A DNA stretch of 64,000 nucleotides from Streptomyces sp. NBC_00286. GTDB taxonomy: Bacteria; Actinomycetota; Actinomycetes; Streptomycetales; Streptomycetaceae. Both the position numbers and the translations under genes were made by a program. Positions 15,214 through 23,666 of this stretch are shown piece after piece; positions within the stretch are counted from its first letter, which is position 1; the number at the start of each line of letters is the position of its first letter. The DNA lies in NCBI RefSeq assembly GCF_036173125.1, contig NZ_CP108054.1, forward strand, positions 7,903,001 to 7,967,000. Direction: 5' to 3'. The notes below the pieces were generated by a model. It searched no databases and was not told the origin of the DNA. It saw nothing but the letters and a program-made list of their open reading frames with translations.

Positions 15214-16701
15214 TCACACCGTCATCGGGCGGTCGTACGGGCCTATCGGCGCCGGAAGTCGTGAGCTTCCCGTCAGTTGGCGGTCGACCGCTGCCGCTAC
15301 CGCTCGGCCCTCCGCGATGGCCCACACGATCAGGGACTGGCCGCGTGCGGCGTCGCCGGCGGCGTACACGCCGGGGACGTTGGTTGCGAAGTCTGCGTCG
15401 CGGGTGATGGTGCCGCGGGGGTCGAGGTCGAGGCCGAGCTGGTCTACGAGGCCGTCGGAGCGGTCGGGGCCCGAGAAGCCGAGGGCGAGCAGGACGAGGT
15501 CGGCGGGGAGCCGGCGTCCAGTGCCGGGAACGGGCCGGCGCTCGGCGTCGACCTCGACCAGGTGCAGCGCGCGTACATGCCCGTTCGCATCGCCGGTGAA
15601 GCGGAGCGTGGACGCCGCGAAGAGCCGGGCGTCGGCGTCCGCCGAGGGCGCCGTCCGCAGCTCGCGGGCCTCCTCATGCGCGGCCGACAGCCGGTAGATC
15701 TTCGGGTACGTCGGCCAGGGCTCGACGTCCTCGTCGCGTTCCGTGCCCGGCTGCGTATAGATGTCGAGCTGGGTCACGGACGCGGCGCCCTCGCGTATCG
15801 CCGTGCCCAGGCAGTCGGCCCCCGTGTCACCGCCGCCGACGATCACGACATGCTTGCCGGCCGCGGACAGCGGGGAGACCTCCATGTCCCCCTCGCGCAC
15901 CCGGTTGGCCAACGGCAGATACTCCATCGCCTGGTGTATGCCGTCCAACTCGCGCCCCGGCACGGGCAGTTCACGCCAGGCCGTGGCACCCACGGCGAGC
16001 ACGACGGCGTCGTAACGGGACCGTAGCCCGGCGGCATCGATGTCCCGGCCGACGGCCGTCGACGTACGGAACTTCGTTCCCTCCGCCCGCATCTGCTCGA
16101 GCCGCCGCTCCAGTTGCCGCTTCTCCATCTTGAACTCGGGTATCCCGTACCGCATCAGCCCGCCGAGCCGGTCGTCCCGCTCATACACGGCGACGGTGTG
16201 CCCGGCCCGCGTCAACTGCTGTGCCGCGGCAAGGCCGGCAGGACCCGAGCCGATCACCGCGACCGTACGTCCCGAAAGCCGGTCCGGCGGTCGCGGCGGC
16301 GCGAAGCCCTCCTCCCAGGCCCGGTCGGCGATCGCGACCTCGACGTTCTTGATGGTGACCGCGGGCTGGTTGATCGCCAGCACGCAGCCCGCCTCACAGG
16401 GCGCTGGGCACAACCGGCCGGTGAACTCGGGGAAGTTGTTCGTGGCATGCAGGCGATCGCTCGCCGCTCGCCAGTCGTCGCGCGACACCAGGTCGTTCCA
16501 GTCGGGGATCAGATTGCCCAGCGGACAGGCCTCGTGACAGAAGGGGATGCCGCAGTCCATACAGCGGTCCGCCTGCGTGCGGATGATGGGCAGCAGCGCG
16601 CCCGGGACGTACACCTCGTCCCAGTCACGGACCCGCTCCTCGACGGGGCGGCGCGGCCAGTCCTCGCGGGAGGCGTTGAGGAAACCCTTGGGATCGGCCA
16701 T
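15214..16701 (-). CDS. gltD: glutamate synthase small-subunit (GltD) family oxidoreductase
   Basis: 495-residue flavoprotein. The N-terminal 4Fe-4S region contains CMDCGIPFCHEACPLGN (about 48-64) and CPAPCEAGC (about 98-106). The FAD-binding motif is VAVIGSGPAGLAAA (about 148-161), the NADPH-binding motif VVIVGGGDTGADC (about 289-301), and the closing FAD motif GVYAAGDAARG. In GOGAT this subunit passes electrons from NADPH to the large subunit, GltB. No gltB is adjacent (neighbours are a CMD protein and a DUF1772 protein), so this is either a second, orphan copy or a stand-alone NADPH oxidoreductase with another partner. Confidence 0.88.
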   Translation of the reverse strand: MADPKGFLNASREDWPRRPVEERVRDWDEVYVPGALLPIIRTQADRCMDCGIPFCHEACPLGNLIPDWNDLVSRDDWRAASDRLHATNNFPEFTGRLCPAPCEAGCVLAINQPAVTIKNVEVAIADRAWEEGFAPPRPPDRLSGRTVAVIGSGPAGLAAAQQLTRAGHTVAVYERDDRLGGLMRYGIPEFKMEKRQLERRLEQMRAEGTKFRTSTAVGRDIDAAGLRSRYDAVVLAVGATAWRELPVPGRELDGIHQAMEYLPLANRVREGDMEVSPLSAAGKHVVIVGGGDTGADCLGTAIREGAASVTQLDIYTQPGTERDEDVEPWPTYPKIYRLSAAHEEARELRTAPSADADARLFAASTLRFTGDANGHVRALHLVEVDAERRPVPGTGRRLPADLVLLALGFSGPDRSDGLVDQLGLDLDPRGTITRDADFATNVPGVYAAGDAARGQSLIVWAIAEGRAVAAAVDRQLTGSSRLPAPIGPYDRPMTV

Positions 16702-16930
16702 GGCCGTCTTCCCTCACGTACGCGAACGGGGCCCGTACGGCATCCCGCCTCCGGGCTGGCGCGGCGGGGCCGGGGCCGGAGGGCGGGGTGCGCAGGGCCA
16801 TGCGGCAGACTCTTCCTGCCACGATACGTCGCCCACGGCGCGTAAGCCCCAGTGCGTGCGCCGGGGCATGCGCCTCTGCCTCGGGTGAGCGTCAGGACGT
16901 AGTCCGGCTCAGGTCCGGCTCAGGCGGGTG

Positions 16931-16985
16931 CCGGGACGCACTCGGCTCAGGCGAGCGCCGGGACGTACTCGGGCTCAGGCGAGCG
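16931..16985. repeat. 28-bp near-tandem duplication
   Basis: CCGGGACGCACTCGGCTCAG... (16931-16957) is repeated as CCGGGACGTACTCGGGCTCA... (16958-16985), with related fragments on both sides (about 16890-16995). The last unit overlaps the 3' end of the DUF1772 gene at 16975. The 273-bp gap 16702-16974 otherwise shows no gene. Confidence 0.6.
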
Positions 16986-17454
16986 CCAGTACGTACGAGA
17001 TCGCCGCGCCGGCAGACGCGATCATGCGGACGTGGTTCCACGTCGTCCACTCGCTCACGTACGAGCGCCAGTACGCGGCGGCCTCCCGCGTGCCGGGGTC
17101 CATCGTGGCCAGCTTCTCGTTGCGCGGGACGTTCGCGACCATCGTGACGCCGAAGCTGCCGAACAGATACAGCGCGCTGCCGAGCAGCAACTCCACCGTG
17201 CCCTCGTCGGGCCACAGCACGAACGTGACCACCGCGAGCACCGCGCACAGCACCGCCGACCCGGCGAACACCGCCATGAAGGCCGGCGTCAACGCCGTCA
17301 CATTGATCGACTTCATCGCCGCCACGCCCTGCGCCGGCGGCAGCGCGGCAAGCCCTCTCATCACGAACGTCGAGAACGCGCAGAAGACCCCGGCCACCAG
17401 CCCCGTACCGAGCACACCCAGCACCGTCAGCACGAAGTACGGTCCATCGATCAT
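16975..17454 (-). CDS. DUF1772 (anthrone-oxygenase-like) membrane protein
   Basis: 159 residues with four predicted membrane helices (about 5-27, 53-75, 80-100 and 138-159). The family signatures ALPPAQGVAAMKSIN, NVPRNEKLATMDP and W-x-x-WNHVRM are clear. A catalytic role is not demonstrated for this type. The start at 17454 (MIDGPYF) has GGGAG six bases upstream and is preferred to the longer in-frame start at 17490. It is the second DUF1772 gene of the window. Here there is no adjacent regulator. Confidence 0.82.
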   Translation of the reverse strand: MIDGPYFVLTVLGVLGTGLVAGVFCAFSTFVMRGLAALPPAQGVAAMKSINVTALTPAFMAVFAGSAVLCAVLAVVTFVLWPDEGTVELLLGSALYLFGSFGVTMVANVPRNEKLATMDPGTREAAAYWRSYVSEWTTWNHVRMIASAGAAISYVLALA

Positions 17455-17641
17455 GAAAACTCCCGCATATTGAAGGATCCTGCCCGGCACTCCCGGTCAC
17501 CACAAGTGAAGTCCGGCATGGCCAGGGTCACCATCGCCGAGGGGCTCGGGGGCATAAGCGAAGCGCTCGGGCTCGGGGCCCCGCCCCCCGCCCCCCGCCC
17601 CTCCCCACCTGCCCGCCCCGCCCGCGCGGCATCATGGCCCT

Positions 17642-18274
17642 GTGCGACTCGAAGCGATCACTTGGGAGCGCGTCGGTGACCTCCTCGCCGAGCGGTTGCT
17701 CGATCTGAAGCCGGACGACGGCAGTCCCTGGCCACGCATCGCCCTCGACGGAGCACCGGCCGCCCACCCCGGTGATCTCGCCGAACGCGTGGCCGAAGCC
17801 CTGCGCCTGCGCGGCCGGTCCGCGTTCGTCGTCGGCGCGCAGGGCTTCCTACGCCCCGCCTCGCTCCGGTTCGAGCACGGGCACCGGGACGTGGAGGCGT
17901 ACTACGACGGCTGGTTCGACACGGGAGCCCTGTGGCGCGAGGTCTTCGGCCCGCTGGACCCCGGCGGTGACGGTCGTGTCCTGCCCGACCTCTGGGACCC
18001 GGTCGCCGACCGCGCCACTCGCAGCCCCTACGTCCAACTCCCGCCCGGCGCCCTGCTGTTGCTGCACGGCCCGCTGCTACTGCGCCATTGGTTCCCGTTC
18101 GACTTCACCGTCCACGTACGCCTCTCTCCGGGCGCCCTGCGCCGACGCACCCCCGAGAGCGAGCACTGGATGCTTCCCGCCTTCGAGCGCTACGAGAACG
18201 AGGTCACCCCGGGCGACACCACCGACGTCCTGGTACGCGCGGACGACCCACGGCACCCGGCATGGAACGGTTGA
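17642..18274 (+). CDS. uridine kinase-like protein lacking the P-loop
   Basis: 210 residues, similar in layout to actinobacterial 'uridine kinase' proteins. The region that should be the Walker A motif reads IALDGAPAAHPGDLAERVAEAL, with no G-K-S/T, so ATP binding in the usual way is doubtful. Later features are kept: FLRPASLRFEHGHRDVEAYYDGWFDTGAL, LWDPVADRATR, LPPGALLLLHGPLLLRHWFPFDFTVHV and RYENEVTP. It may be a non-catalytic or altered nucleoside-binding protein. GTG start at 17642. Single gene. Confidence 0.7.
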   Translation: MRLEAITWERVGDLLAERLLDLKPDDGSPWPRIALDGAPAAHPGDLAERVAEALRLRGRSAFVVGAQGFLRPASLRFEHGHRDVEAYYDGWFDTGALWREVFGPLDPGGDGRVLPDLWDPVADRATRSPYVQLPPGALLLLHGPLLLRHWFPFDFTVHVRLSPGALRRRTPESEHWMLPAFERYENEVTPGDTTDVLVRADDPRHPAWNG

Positions 18275-18445
18275 CCGCGACGGCGCGTGACTCTGGACCA
18301 CTTCACCGGCTCTCTCCCGGCAGGGCCGCCGAAATCCGGGCACCCTGCGGGTGCGTATCGCTTCCCGCCCGGCGAGAATGTAGGGCGCCGGGACTAGCGG
18401 TGCGTCCCCGCGCCGCGCCGGCCCGCCGGCATCGGGAGGTACTTC

Positions 18446-18874
18446 ATGACCACCGCCGGAGACATCATGCACCGTGGTGCCCAGTGGATCCCCGCCCACG
18501 AGACCCTGGACCGCGCCGCCCAGCTGATGCGCGAGCTCAACGTGGGCGCGCTGCCCATCAGTGACGAGAACGAACGGCTCTGCGGCATCCTCACGGACCG
18601 TGACATCGTGGTCGGCTGCGTGGCCATGGGCCACGACCCGGCACGCGTCACCGCGGGCGAGATGGCCCAGGGCACACCGCGCTGGATCGACGCGAACGCC
18701 GATGTCAGCGAAGTGCTCGGCGAAATGCAGGGGCACCAGATCCGCCGCCTTCCTGTGATCGAGAACAAGCGTCTGGTCGGAATGATCAGCGAGGCCGATC
18801 TGGCCGCGCATCTGACGGACGAACAGCTCGCGCACTGGGCCGAGAGCGTCTACGCGAGGACCGCCACCGGCTGA
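18446..18874 (+). CDS. CBS-domain pair protein
   Basis: 142 residues made of two CBS domains (about 8-60 and 72-128), which together form one Bateman module. Typical motifs are MRELNVGALPISDENERLCGILTDRDIV and MQGHQIRRLPVIENKRLVGMISEADL. Such modules bind adenosine ligands (AMP, ATP, SAM) and report energy state. With no fused effector, the target protein is unknown. GGGAGG precedes the ATG at 18446. It is convergent with corA, sharing a terminator. Confidence 0.9.
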   Translation: MTTAGDIMHRGAQWIPAHETLDRAAQLMRELNVGALPISDENERLCGILTDRDIVVGCVAMGHDPARVTAGEMAQGTPRWIDANADVSEVLGEMQGHQIRRLPVIENKRLVGMISEADLAAHLTDEQLAHWAESVYARTATG

Positions 18875-18905
18875 CGCCGGGATCCCGCCGCCACTGGGAA
18901 GCCGC

Positions 18906-18934
18906 CCTCGTCCGGCCGGCCGTGCCGGACGAGG
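18906..18934. terminator. bidirectional terminator between CBS gene and corA
   Basis: CCTCGTCCGG (18906-18915) and CCGGACGAGG (18925-18934) form a perfect 10-bp stem with a 9-nt loop. It is midway between the stops of two convergent genes. There is no T-run, as is common for Streptomyces terminators. Confidence 0.75.
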
Positions 18935-18950
18935 AGCGTCACGGCCGGTG

Positions 18951-20078
18951 TCACAGCCAGCCGTTGCGCTTGAAGCCTCGGTACAGGACGAAACAGGCGG
19001 TGGCGATCACACCGAGCGTCAAGGGATAGCCCAACTTCCAGTGCAGCTCCGGCATGTGCTCGAAGTTCATGCCGTACACACCGCAGACCATCGTCGGCAC
19101 GGCGATCAGCGCCGCCCATGCCGTGATCTTCCGCATGTCCTCGTTCTGCGCGACGCTGACCTGCGCGAGGTGCGCCTGCAGAATCGAGTTGAGCAGTTCG
19201 TCGAACGCGGCTATCTGCTCGGTCGCCCGCAGCAGATGGTCGGAGACGTCCCGGAAGTACGCCTGTATCTCCGGATCGACCACCCGTATCGGCCGGGTGG
19301 CGAGGTCCAGGAGCGGGCGGCTCAGGGGCGCCACCGCCCGCTTCAGTTCAAGGAGTTCACGCTTGAGCTGGTAGATACGCCCGGGGTCGGCCCGCGCGCC
19401 GCTCTCCTGGAACACATCCGTCTCGACCTGGTCGATGTCCGCCTGTACCGAGTCGGTGACGTTCAGATAGTCGTCGACCACATGATCCGCGATCGCGTGC
19501 AGAACCGCGGCCGGTCCCTTGGCGAGCTGCTGGGGATCGGCCTCCAGCTCCTCGCGCAGCGGGCCCAGCGAACCGTGTCGGCCATGCCGCACCGTGATCA
19601 CGAAGTGGTGGCCGACGAACACCATGATCTCGCCGGTGTTCACCACCTCGCTGGTCGCGGTGAGTTCGGTGTGATCGACGTAGCAGACCGTCTTGAACAC
19701 CGCGAACAGCGTCTCGCCGTACCGCTCCAGCTTCGGGCGCTGATGGGCGTCCACCGCGTCCTCGACCGCCAGCGGGTGCAGGTCGAAGAGCTCGGCGATG
19801 CCCGCGAATTCCAGCTCCGTCGGCTCGTGCAGCCCGAGCCAGACGAAACCGTCGCCGGCCTTGCTGACCTGCTCGACCGTCTCTACGAGATCGCGGCCGC
19901 CGGGCACTCTCGTCCCGTGCTCGTACGCCACGCAGTTCACCACCGCGGAGCCCAGCGGGGACCGGGCCGGATGACTCAGGTCCACACGGGGGCGCCGCCG
20001 TGTCAGCCGCGCCACCTTGCGAAGGCCGCTGACCCTGCCCAGGCCCGTGACCTTCCGCAGATTCCCTGCCATCGACAT
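18951..20078 (-). CDS. corA: CorA-type magnesium/cobalt transport protein
   Basis: 375-residue divalent-cation channel subunit. The large N-terminal cytoplasmic domain ends in a long helix. The two C-terminal membrane helices are separated by the signature YGMNF at about 335-339, and the protein ends with a basic tail (GFKRNGWL). Length and motif are standard for CorA, which forms pentamers in the cytoplasmic membrane. Start ATG 20078 has GGAG seven bases upstream; the frame stays open far beyond but without support. The first 40 residues are unusually basic (RKVTGLGRVSGLRKVARLTRRRPR). Confidence 0.92.
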   Translation of the reverse strand: MSMAGNLRKVTGLGRVSGLRKVARLTRRRPRVDLSHPARSPLGSAVVNCVAYEHGTRVPGGRDLVETVEQVSKAGDGFVWLGLHEPTELEFAGIAELFDLHPLAVEDAVDAHQRPKLERYGETLFAVFKTVCYVDHTELTATSEVVNTGEIMVFVGHHFVITVRHGRHGSLGPLREELEADPQQLAKGPAAVLHAIADHVVDDYLNVTDSVQADIDQVETDVFQESGARADPGRIYQLKRELLELKRAVAPLSRPLLDLATRPIRVVDPEIQAYFRDVSDHLLRATEQIAAFDELLNSILQAHLAQVSVAQNEDMRKITAWAALIAVPTMVCGVYGMNFEHMPELHWKLGYPLTLGVIATACFVLYRGFKRNGWL

Positions 20079-20259
20079 CTGGAATCTCCTCGTGGATCTC
20101 CTCGCGCCGCACTCTGCGCCCGCCGCGGCCAGTCTGCCAGGCTGCTTCGACGGCGGAGAAAGCCTGTGGGAACGGAACATTCCGCTCCGATAGTCCTGAC
20201 GTGCGTCACCGGGAGCGTCACCCATCACGGATAAGCGGGACAACTGGGATGATTCCCGC

Positions 20260-21054
20260 ATGACGCGAACCGACGGGTATCTCCTCGACAACCGGCAGAC
20301 CGAGGCGGGGCAGCGCTTCGAGGCCCTCGCCACCCTCTTCGACCCCACGACGTTCCGCCACATCGAGCAGCTCGGCATCGGATCCGGCTGGCGCTGCTGG
20401 GAGGTCGGCGCGGGCGGCACATCCGTGGTGTCCTGGCTGGCCAAGAAGGTCGGCCCCACCGGACGGGTCGTCGCGACCGACATCGACACCTCGTGGGCGG
20501 CCTCGGCCACCCGGGCACCGGTCGAGGTGCGTGTGCACGACGTGGGCGTGGATGAGCCGCCGGGCGACGGCTTCGACCTCGTGCACGCCCGGCTCGTACT
20601 GTCCCATGTGCCGCACAGGGAAAGGGCGTTGCGGTCGATGCTCCGAGCCCTGCGGTCCGGCGGACGGCTCCTGGTGGAGGACGCCGACCCATCCCTGCAA
20701 CCGCTGCTCTGGCCCGACGAGCGCGGCACCGAGCAGCAACTGGCCAACCGGCTGCGCCACGCCTTCCGCCAACTGCTCGCCGAACGCGGCGCCGATCTCG
20801 CGTACGGCCGTCGGCTACCGCGGCTGCTCCGCGAAGCCGGACTACGACACGTGGAGGCCGACGCGTACTTCCCGATCACCTCGCCCGCCTGCGCCGCCCT
20901 GGAAACCGCGACGGTCCGCCAAGTCCGCGACCAACTCGTCGCGGCGGGCCACGTCACCGCCCAGGACATCGACCGGCACCTGGCCAACGTAGCGGCAGGC
21001 GCCATGGATCTGGCCACGGCACCGCTGATCTCGGCGTGGGGGCGCAAGCCGTAA
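20260..21054 (+). CDS. SAM-dependent methyltransferase (class I)
   Basis: 264 residues with a Rossmann-type methyltransferase core. Motif I WEVGAGGTSVVSWLA is at about 47-61, motif II acidic residue in VVATDIDTSW, and the motif IV/post region is FDLVHARLVLSHVPHRERAL. Substrate unknown; the sequence around the motifs is of the small-molecule or 'UbiE/ToxA'-like type. ATG at 20260 has no ribosome binding site, so the mRNA may be leaderless. It diverges from corA over 181 bp. Confidence 0.85.
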   Translation: MTRTDGYLLDNRQTEAGQRFEALATLFDPTTFRHIEQLGIGSGWRCWEVGAGGTSVVSWLAKKVGPTGRVVATDIDTSWAASATRAPVEVRVHDVGVDEPPGDGFDLVHARLVLSHVPHRERALRSMLRALRSGGRLLVEDADPSLQPLLWPDERGTEQQLANRLRHAFRQLLAERGADLAYGRRLPRLLREAGLRHVEADAYFPITSPACAALETATVRQVRDQLVAAGHVTAQDIDRHLANVAAGAMDLATAPLISAWGRKP

Positions 21055-21177
21055 CTCCGGAGCGGCGGCTGGAAAGAGCGGCCGTCACGTGTCTGTCCGA
21101 GGCCTCCCGCCCACCTGGCGGGCGGCCTGTCCGGCCAAACCCTTGCGGCGGCCGGAAGGGGGCCCCAGCCTGGGAGC

Positions 21178-21606
21178 ATGACGGACAACTCGATACGTCT
21201 CGACCACGTCGTCCTCTGGGTGCGCGACCCCGTCGCCTCGGCCGACTTCTACGAGAAGACGCTCGGCATGGAGCCCCTCAGGGTCACCGAATTCGCCGCA
21301 GGGTTGGTGTCGTTCCCCTCTGTACGCCTCAATGACGAAACCATCTTCGACCTTGCACCCCTGCCGCTGGCCCCACGCATGGACGCCGTCCCCGGGGCGG
21401 CGGAAAGCGCCGGTCACCCGGTCAACCACGTATGCCTGTCCCTCCCCGGTGAGGACTTCGACGCGCTCCGCGCTCGTCTCGAGGAGCGGGCCGTCCCCGT
21501 CTCGGACTTCTCGTACGACGCGTTCGGCGCCCGCGGAATGGCCAAGCGCAGCTTCTACTTCCGTGACCCGGACGGAAACATCTTCGAGGCGCGGCACTAC
21601 GAGTAG
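21178..21606 (+). CDS. VOC-family (glyoxalase-like) protein
   Basis: 142 residues forming one vicinal-oxygen-chelate unit pair. The first half starts LDHVVLWVRDPVASADFYEKTLGMEPL (His at the metal position). The second half contains VNHVCLSLPGEDFDALRARLEE and ends FYFRDPDGNIFEARHYE (Glu at the metal position). Family members include glyoxalases, dioxygenases and resistance proteins; substrate cannot be deduced. ATG at 21178 is preceded by GGGAG. It is convergent with the MFS transporter gene. Confidence 0.88.
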   Translation: MTDNSIRLDHVVLWVRDPVASADFYEKTLGMEPLRVTEFAAGLVSFPSVRLNDETIFDLAPLPLAPRMDAVPGAAESAGHPVNHVCLSLPGEDFDALRARLEERAVPVSDFSYDAFGARGMAKRSFYFRDPDGNIFEARHYE

Positions 21607-21617
21607 TCGGATATCGC

Positions 21618-22919
21618 CTAGCCGGATATCGCTTCGTCGGATATCGCCGTGCCTGCCTTGCGCTTGCCGCGGGTGAACAGTGCCAGCGCGCCGAGCGGCA
21701 GCAGCAGACAGGCGGCGATGAGGTTGAGCCAGCCGTAGCCCGCCTGCGCGACGATGAGGCCCGCCGCCGCGCCGCCGACGCCGGCCGAGGTGTTCATGGT
21801 CAGGTCGGACAGCCCCTGTGCGGCGGCGCGCGCTGGCTGGGGCACGGAGTCCGTGAGGAGTGCGGAACCCGAGACGAGTCCGGCCGACCAGCCGAGGCCC
21901 AGCAGGAAGAGCCCGGCGGCGCTCTGCCAGTGACTGCCGCCCGCGGTGCCCGCGAGTAGCGCCGCGCAGGCCAGCAGCCCCACGGCGAGGCCTATCACCG
22001 AGTAGCGACCGAACCGGTCCGACAACCGCCCCATGATCGGCGAGAACGCGTACATGCCCGCGATATGGACGCTGATGACCAGTCCGATCAGATCGATGCT
22101 CGCGCCATGGTGATCCAGGTCGACCGGCGTCATCGACATGACAGACACCATCGCCGTATGCGAAACAGCGACCGTCACCAGGGCGAGACGGGCGCGCGAA
22201 GAGGCCCGTACCGCGGCCAGTCCGGCCCGTATGGAGCGCGCCTCGGCGGACTGCTCGGCCACTGGTGCGAGCGCGCGGGCGGTGAGGAGTGGGTCGGGGC
22301 GCAGCAGCACGGCGACCACGAGCGCCGAGAGGAGGAAGACTCCGGACGCCCACAGGAAGGGGCCCGCTGTCTCTGGTATGCCGAGCCCGGAGACGCTGCG
22401 CCCCGCGGGCGCGGCGATGTTGGGGCCGAGGACCGCACCGATGGTGGTGGCCCATACGACGTTCGAGATGGCCCGGGCCCGTCGCTGGGGCTCGGCCAGA
22501 TCGGCGGCCGCGAAGCGTGCCTGCAGATTCGCCGACGAGGCCGCGCCGAACGCCGCCATACCGAGCAGCAGCAGCGGGAAGTTGCCGACGGCCGCGGCGA
22601 TCACGCAGAGGCCCGCGCCCAAGGCACCGATGAGATAGGCCAGTACGAGCCCCGGGCGACGACCGCGCGCGGTCATCAGCGCGGCCAGCGGCATGGAGAG
22701 CACCGCCGTCCCCGTGACGGTCGCGGTGGGCGCGAGTCCCGCCAGCGACTCCGTGCCGCTGATGTCCTCGGCCAGTACGACGGCGAGCGCGATGCCGGTG
22801 GCGACGCCGAGCCCGCCCAGGATCTGACTGGCGATGAGCACAGCGGACGTACGGCGCTGCAGTGCCGACAGCGCTACCGCGTCGCCAGACACGGTGGTCT
22901 GCCGCTCGACGGCGCTCAT
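21618..22919 (-). CDS. MFS transporter
   Basis: 433-residue major facilitator protein with about twelve hydrophobic segments. MFS signatures are visible: the loop 2-3 motif MTARGRRPGLVLAYLIGALGAGL, the family-typical loop SPIMGRLSDRFGRYSVIGLAVGL between the two halves, and DLTMNTSAGVGGAAAGLIVAQAG in the second half. The pattern fits a drug-proton antiporter-like exporter; the substrate is not evident. The N-terminus is cytoplasmic, with no signal peptide. ATG 22919. No regulator is adjacent. Confidence 0.9.
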   Translation of the reverse strand: MSAVERQTTVSGDAVALSALQRRTSAVLIASQILGGLGVATGIALAVVLAEDISGTESLAGLAPTATVTGTAVLSMPLAALMTARGRRPGLVLAYLIGALGAGLCVIAAAVGNFPLLLLGMAAFGAASSANLQARFAAADLAEPQRRARAISNVVWATTIGAVLGPNIAAPAGRSVSGLGIPETAGPFLWASGVFLLSALVVAVLLRPDPLLTARALAPVAEQSAEARSIRAGLAAVRASSRARLALVTVAVSHTAMVSVMSMTPVDLDHHGASIDLIGLVISVHIAGMYAFSPIMGRLSDRFGRYSVIGLAVGLLACAALLAGTAGGSHWQSAAGLFLLGLGWSAGLVSGSALLTDSVPQPARAAAQGLSDLTMNTSAGVGGAAAGLIVAQAGYGWLNLIAACLLLPLGALALFTRGKRKAGTAISDEAISG

Positions 22920-23021
22920 GGTGAACTCGCCGTGCCGGACGCGTGCGCACGTGTGAAGAATGTGGTCACCGGCGCAGTCTCCCCCCTTTTCCCAACTCGG
23001 TCTTCCGAATTCGGGACGCCC

Positions 23022-23576
23022 TCAGAACAGCGGCTCCGGCAGCACCCCTTCCAGCGCCAGCAGCTTCCTCTTCGTCTCCAGCCCGCCCCCGAAGCCGCCG
23101 ATGCCGCCGTCGCTCTCGACGACCCGGTGGCACGGCACGACGACCGGCAGCGGATTGGCGCCCATGGCCATCCCCACGGCCTGCGCAGCGCCCGGCTGAC
23201 CCACACGGTCGGCCAGGTCGCCGTACCCCACGACCTTCCCGTACGGAACGCCGGACGCCAGCTCGTGCAGCACTTGGCGGTTGAACCCGGAGATCAGCGA
23301 CCAGTCCAGCGGCAGCTCGAAGTCGTGCCGGTCACCCGCGAAGTACGCCTGAAGCTGGCGTATCGCCTCGGCCATCAGCGGGGAGTCGGGCGCCTCGACG
23401 GGCTCGGTGCCGAGCCGGGACTGCAGTCGGTCGAGCGCCTTGTCGCGCACCGCGTCCGTGGCGTGGAAGACGACGTTGACCAGGCCCTCGCCGGTCGCGG
23501 CCAGCAGCAGCGGACCGATGTCGCTGCTGACGACGGCCCACACCACCCGCTGCTCGTTCTGCCCTTGGCTGTTCAT
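23022..23576 (-). CDS. ogt: methylated-DNA--protein-cysteine methyltransferase
   Basis: 184-residue suicide repair protein that removes alkyl groups from O6-guanine. The acceptor cysteine is in the PCHRV motif (C149), preceded by GQPGAAQAVGMAMGANPLPVVV and followed by GIGGFGGGLETKRKLLALEG, all diagnostic. The DNA-binding helix region (VPYGKVVGYGDLADRVG) is intact. The start at 23576 (MNSQGQNEQ) has GGAG just upstream; an in-frame longer start at 23642 lies inside a strong hairpin and is rejected. It acts alone in the cytoplasm. Confidence 0.92.
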   Translation of the reverse strand: MNSQGQNEQRVVWAVVSSDIGPLLLAATGEGLVNVVFHATDAVRDKALDRLQSRLGTEPVEAPDSPLMAEAIRQLQAYFAGDRHDFELPLDWSLISGFNRQVLHELASGVPYGKVVGYGDLADRVGQPGAAQAVGMAMGANPLPVVVPCHRVVESDGGIGGFGGGLETKRKLLALEGVLPEPLF

Positions 23577-23608
23577 GCGCTCCACCGTACGGCGCACCAC
23601 TGACAACG

Positions 23609-23645
23609 CCGGTGGCGCGGACGCGAGCCGCGTCCGCGCCACCGG
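23609..23645 (-). terminator. strong hairpin ending the GDPD gene
   Basis: A 16-bp perfect stem (23609-23624 with 23630-23645) with a 5-nt loop lies 21 bp after the GDPD stop codon, in the direction of its transcription, and upstream of ogt. There is no T-run. It should insulate ogt from read-through. Confidence 0.8.
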
Positions 23646-23666
23646 TGAGCGCTTCGGTCGAGAGCC

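Noticed and set aside
18951..21188. 745-codon corA with a long N-terminal extension
   Set aside because: The region upstream of 20078 is antisense to the methyltransferase, and ATG 20078 has a good ribosome binding site and gives the normal CorA length.
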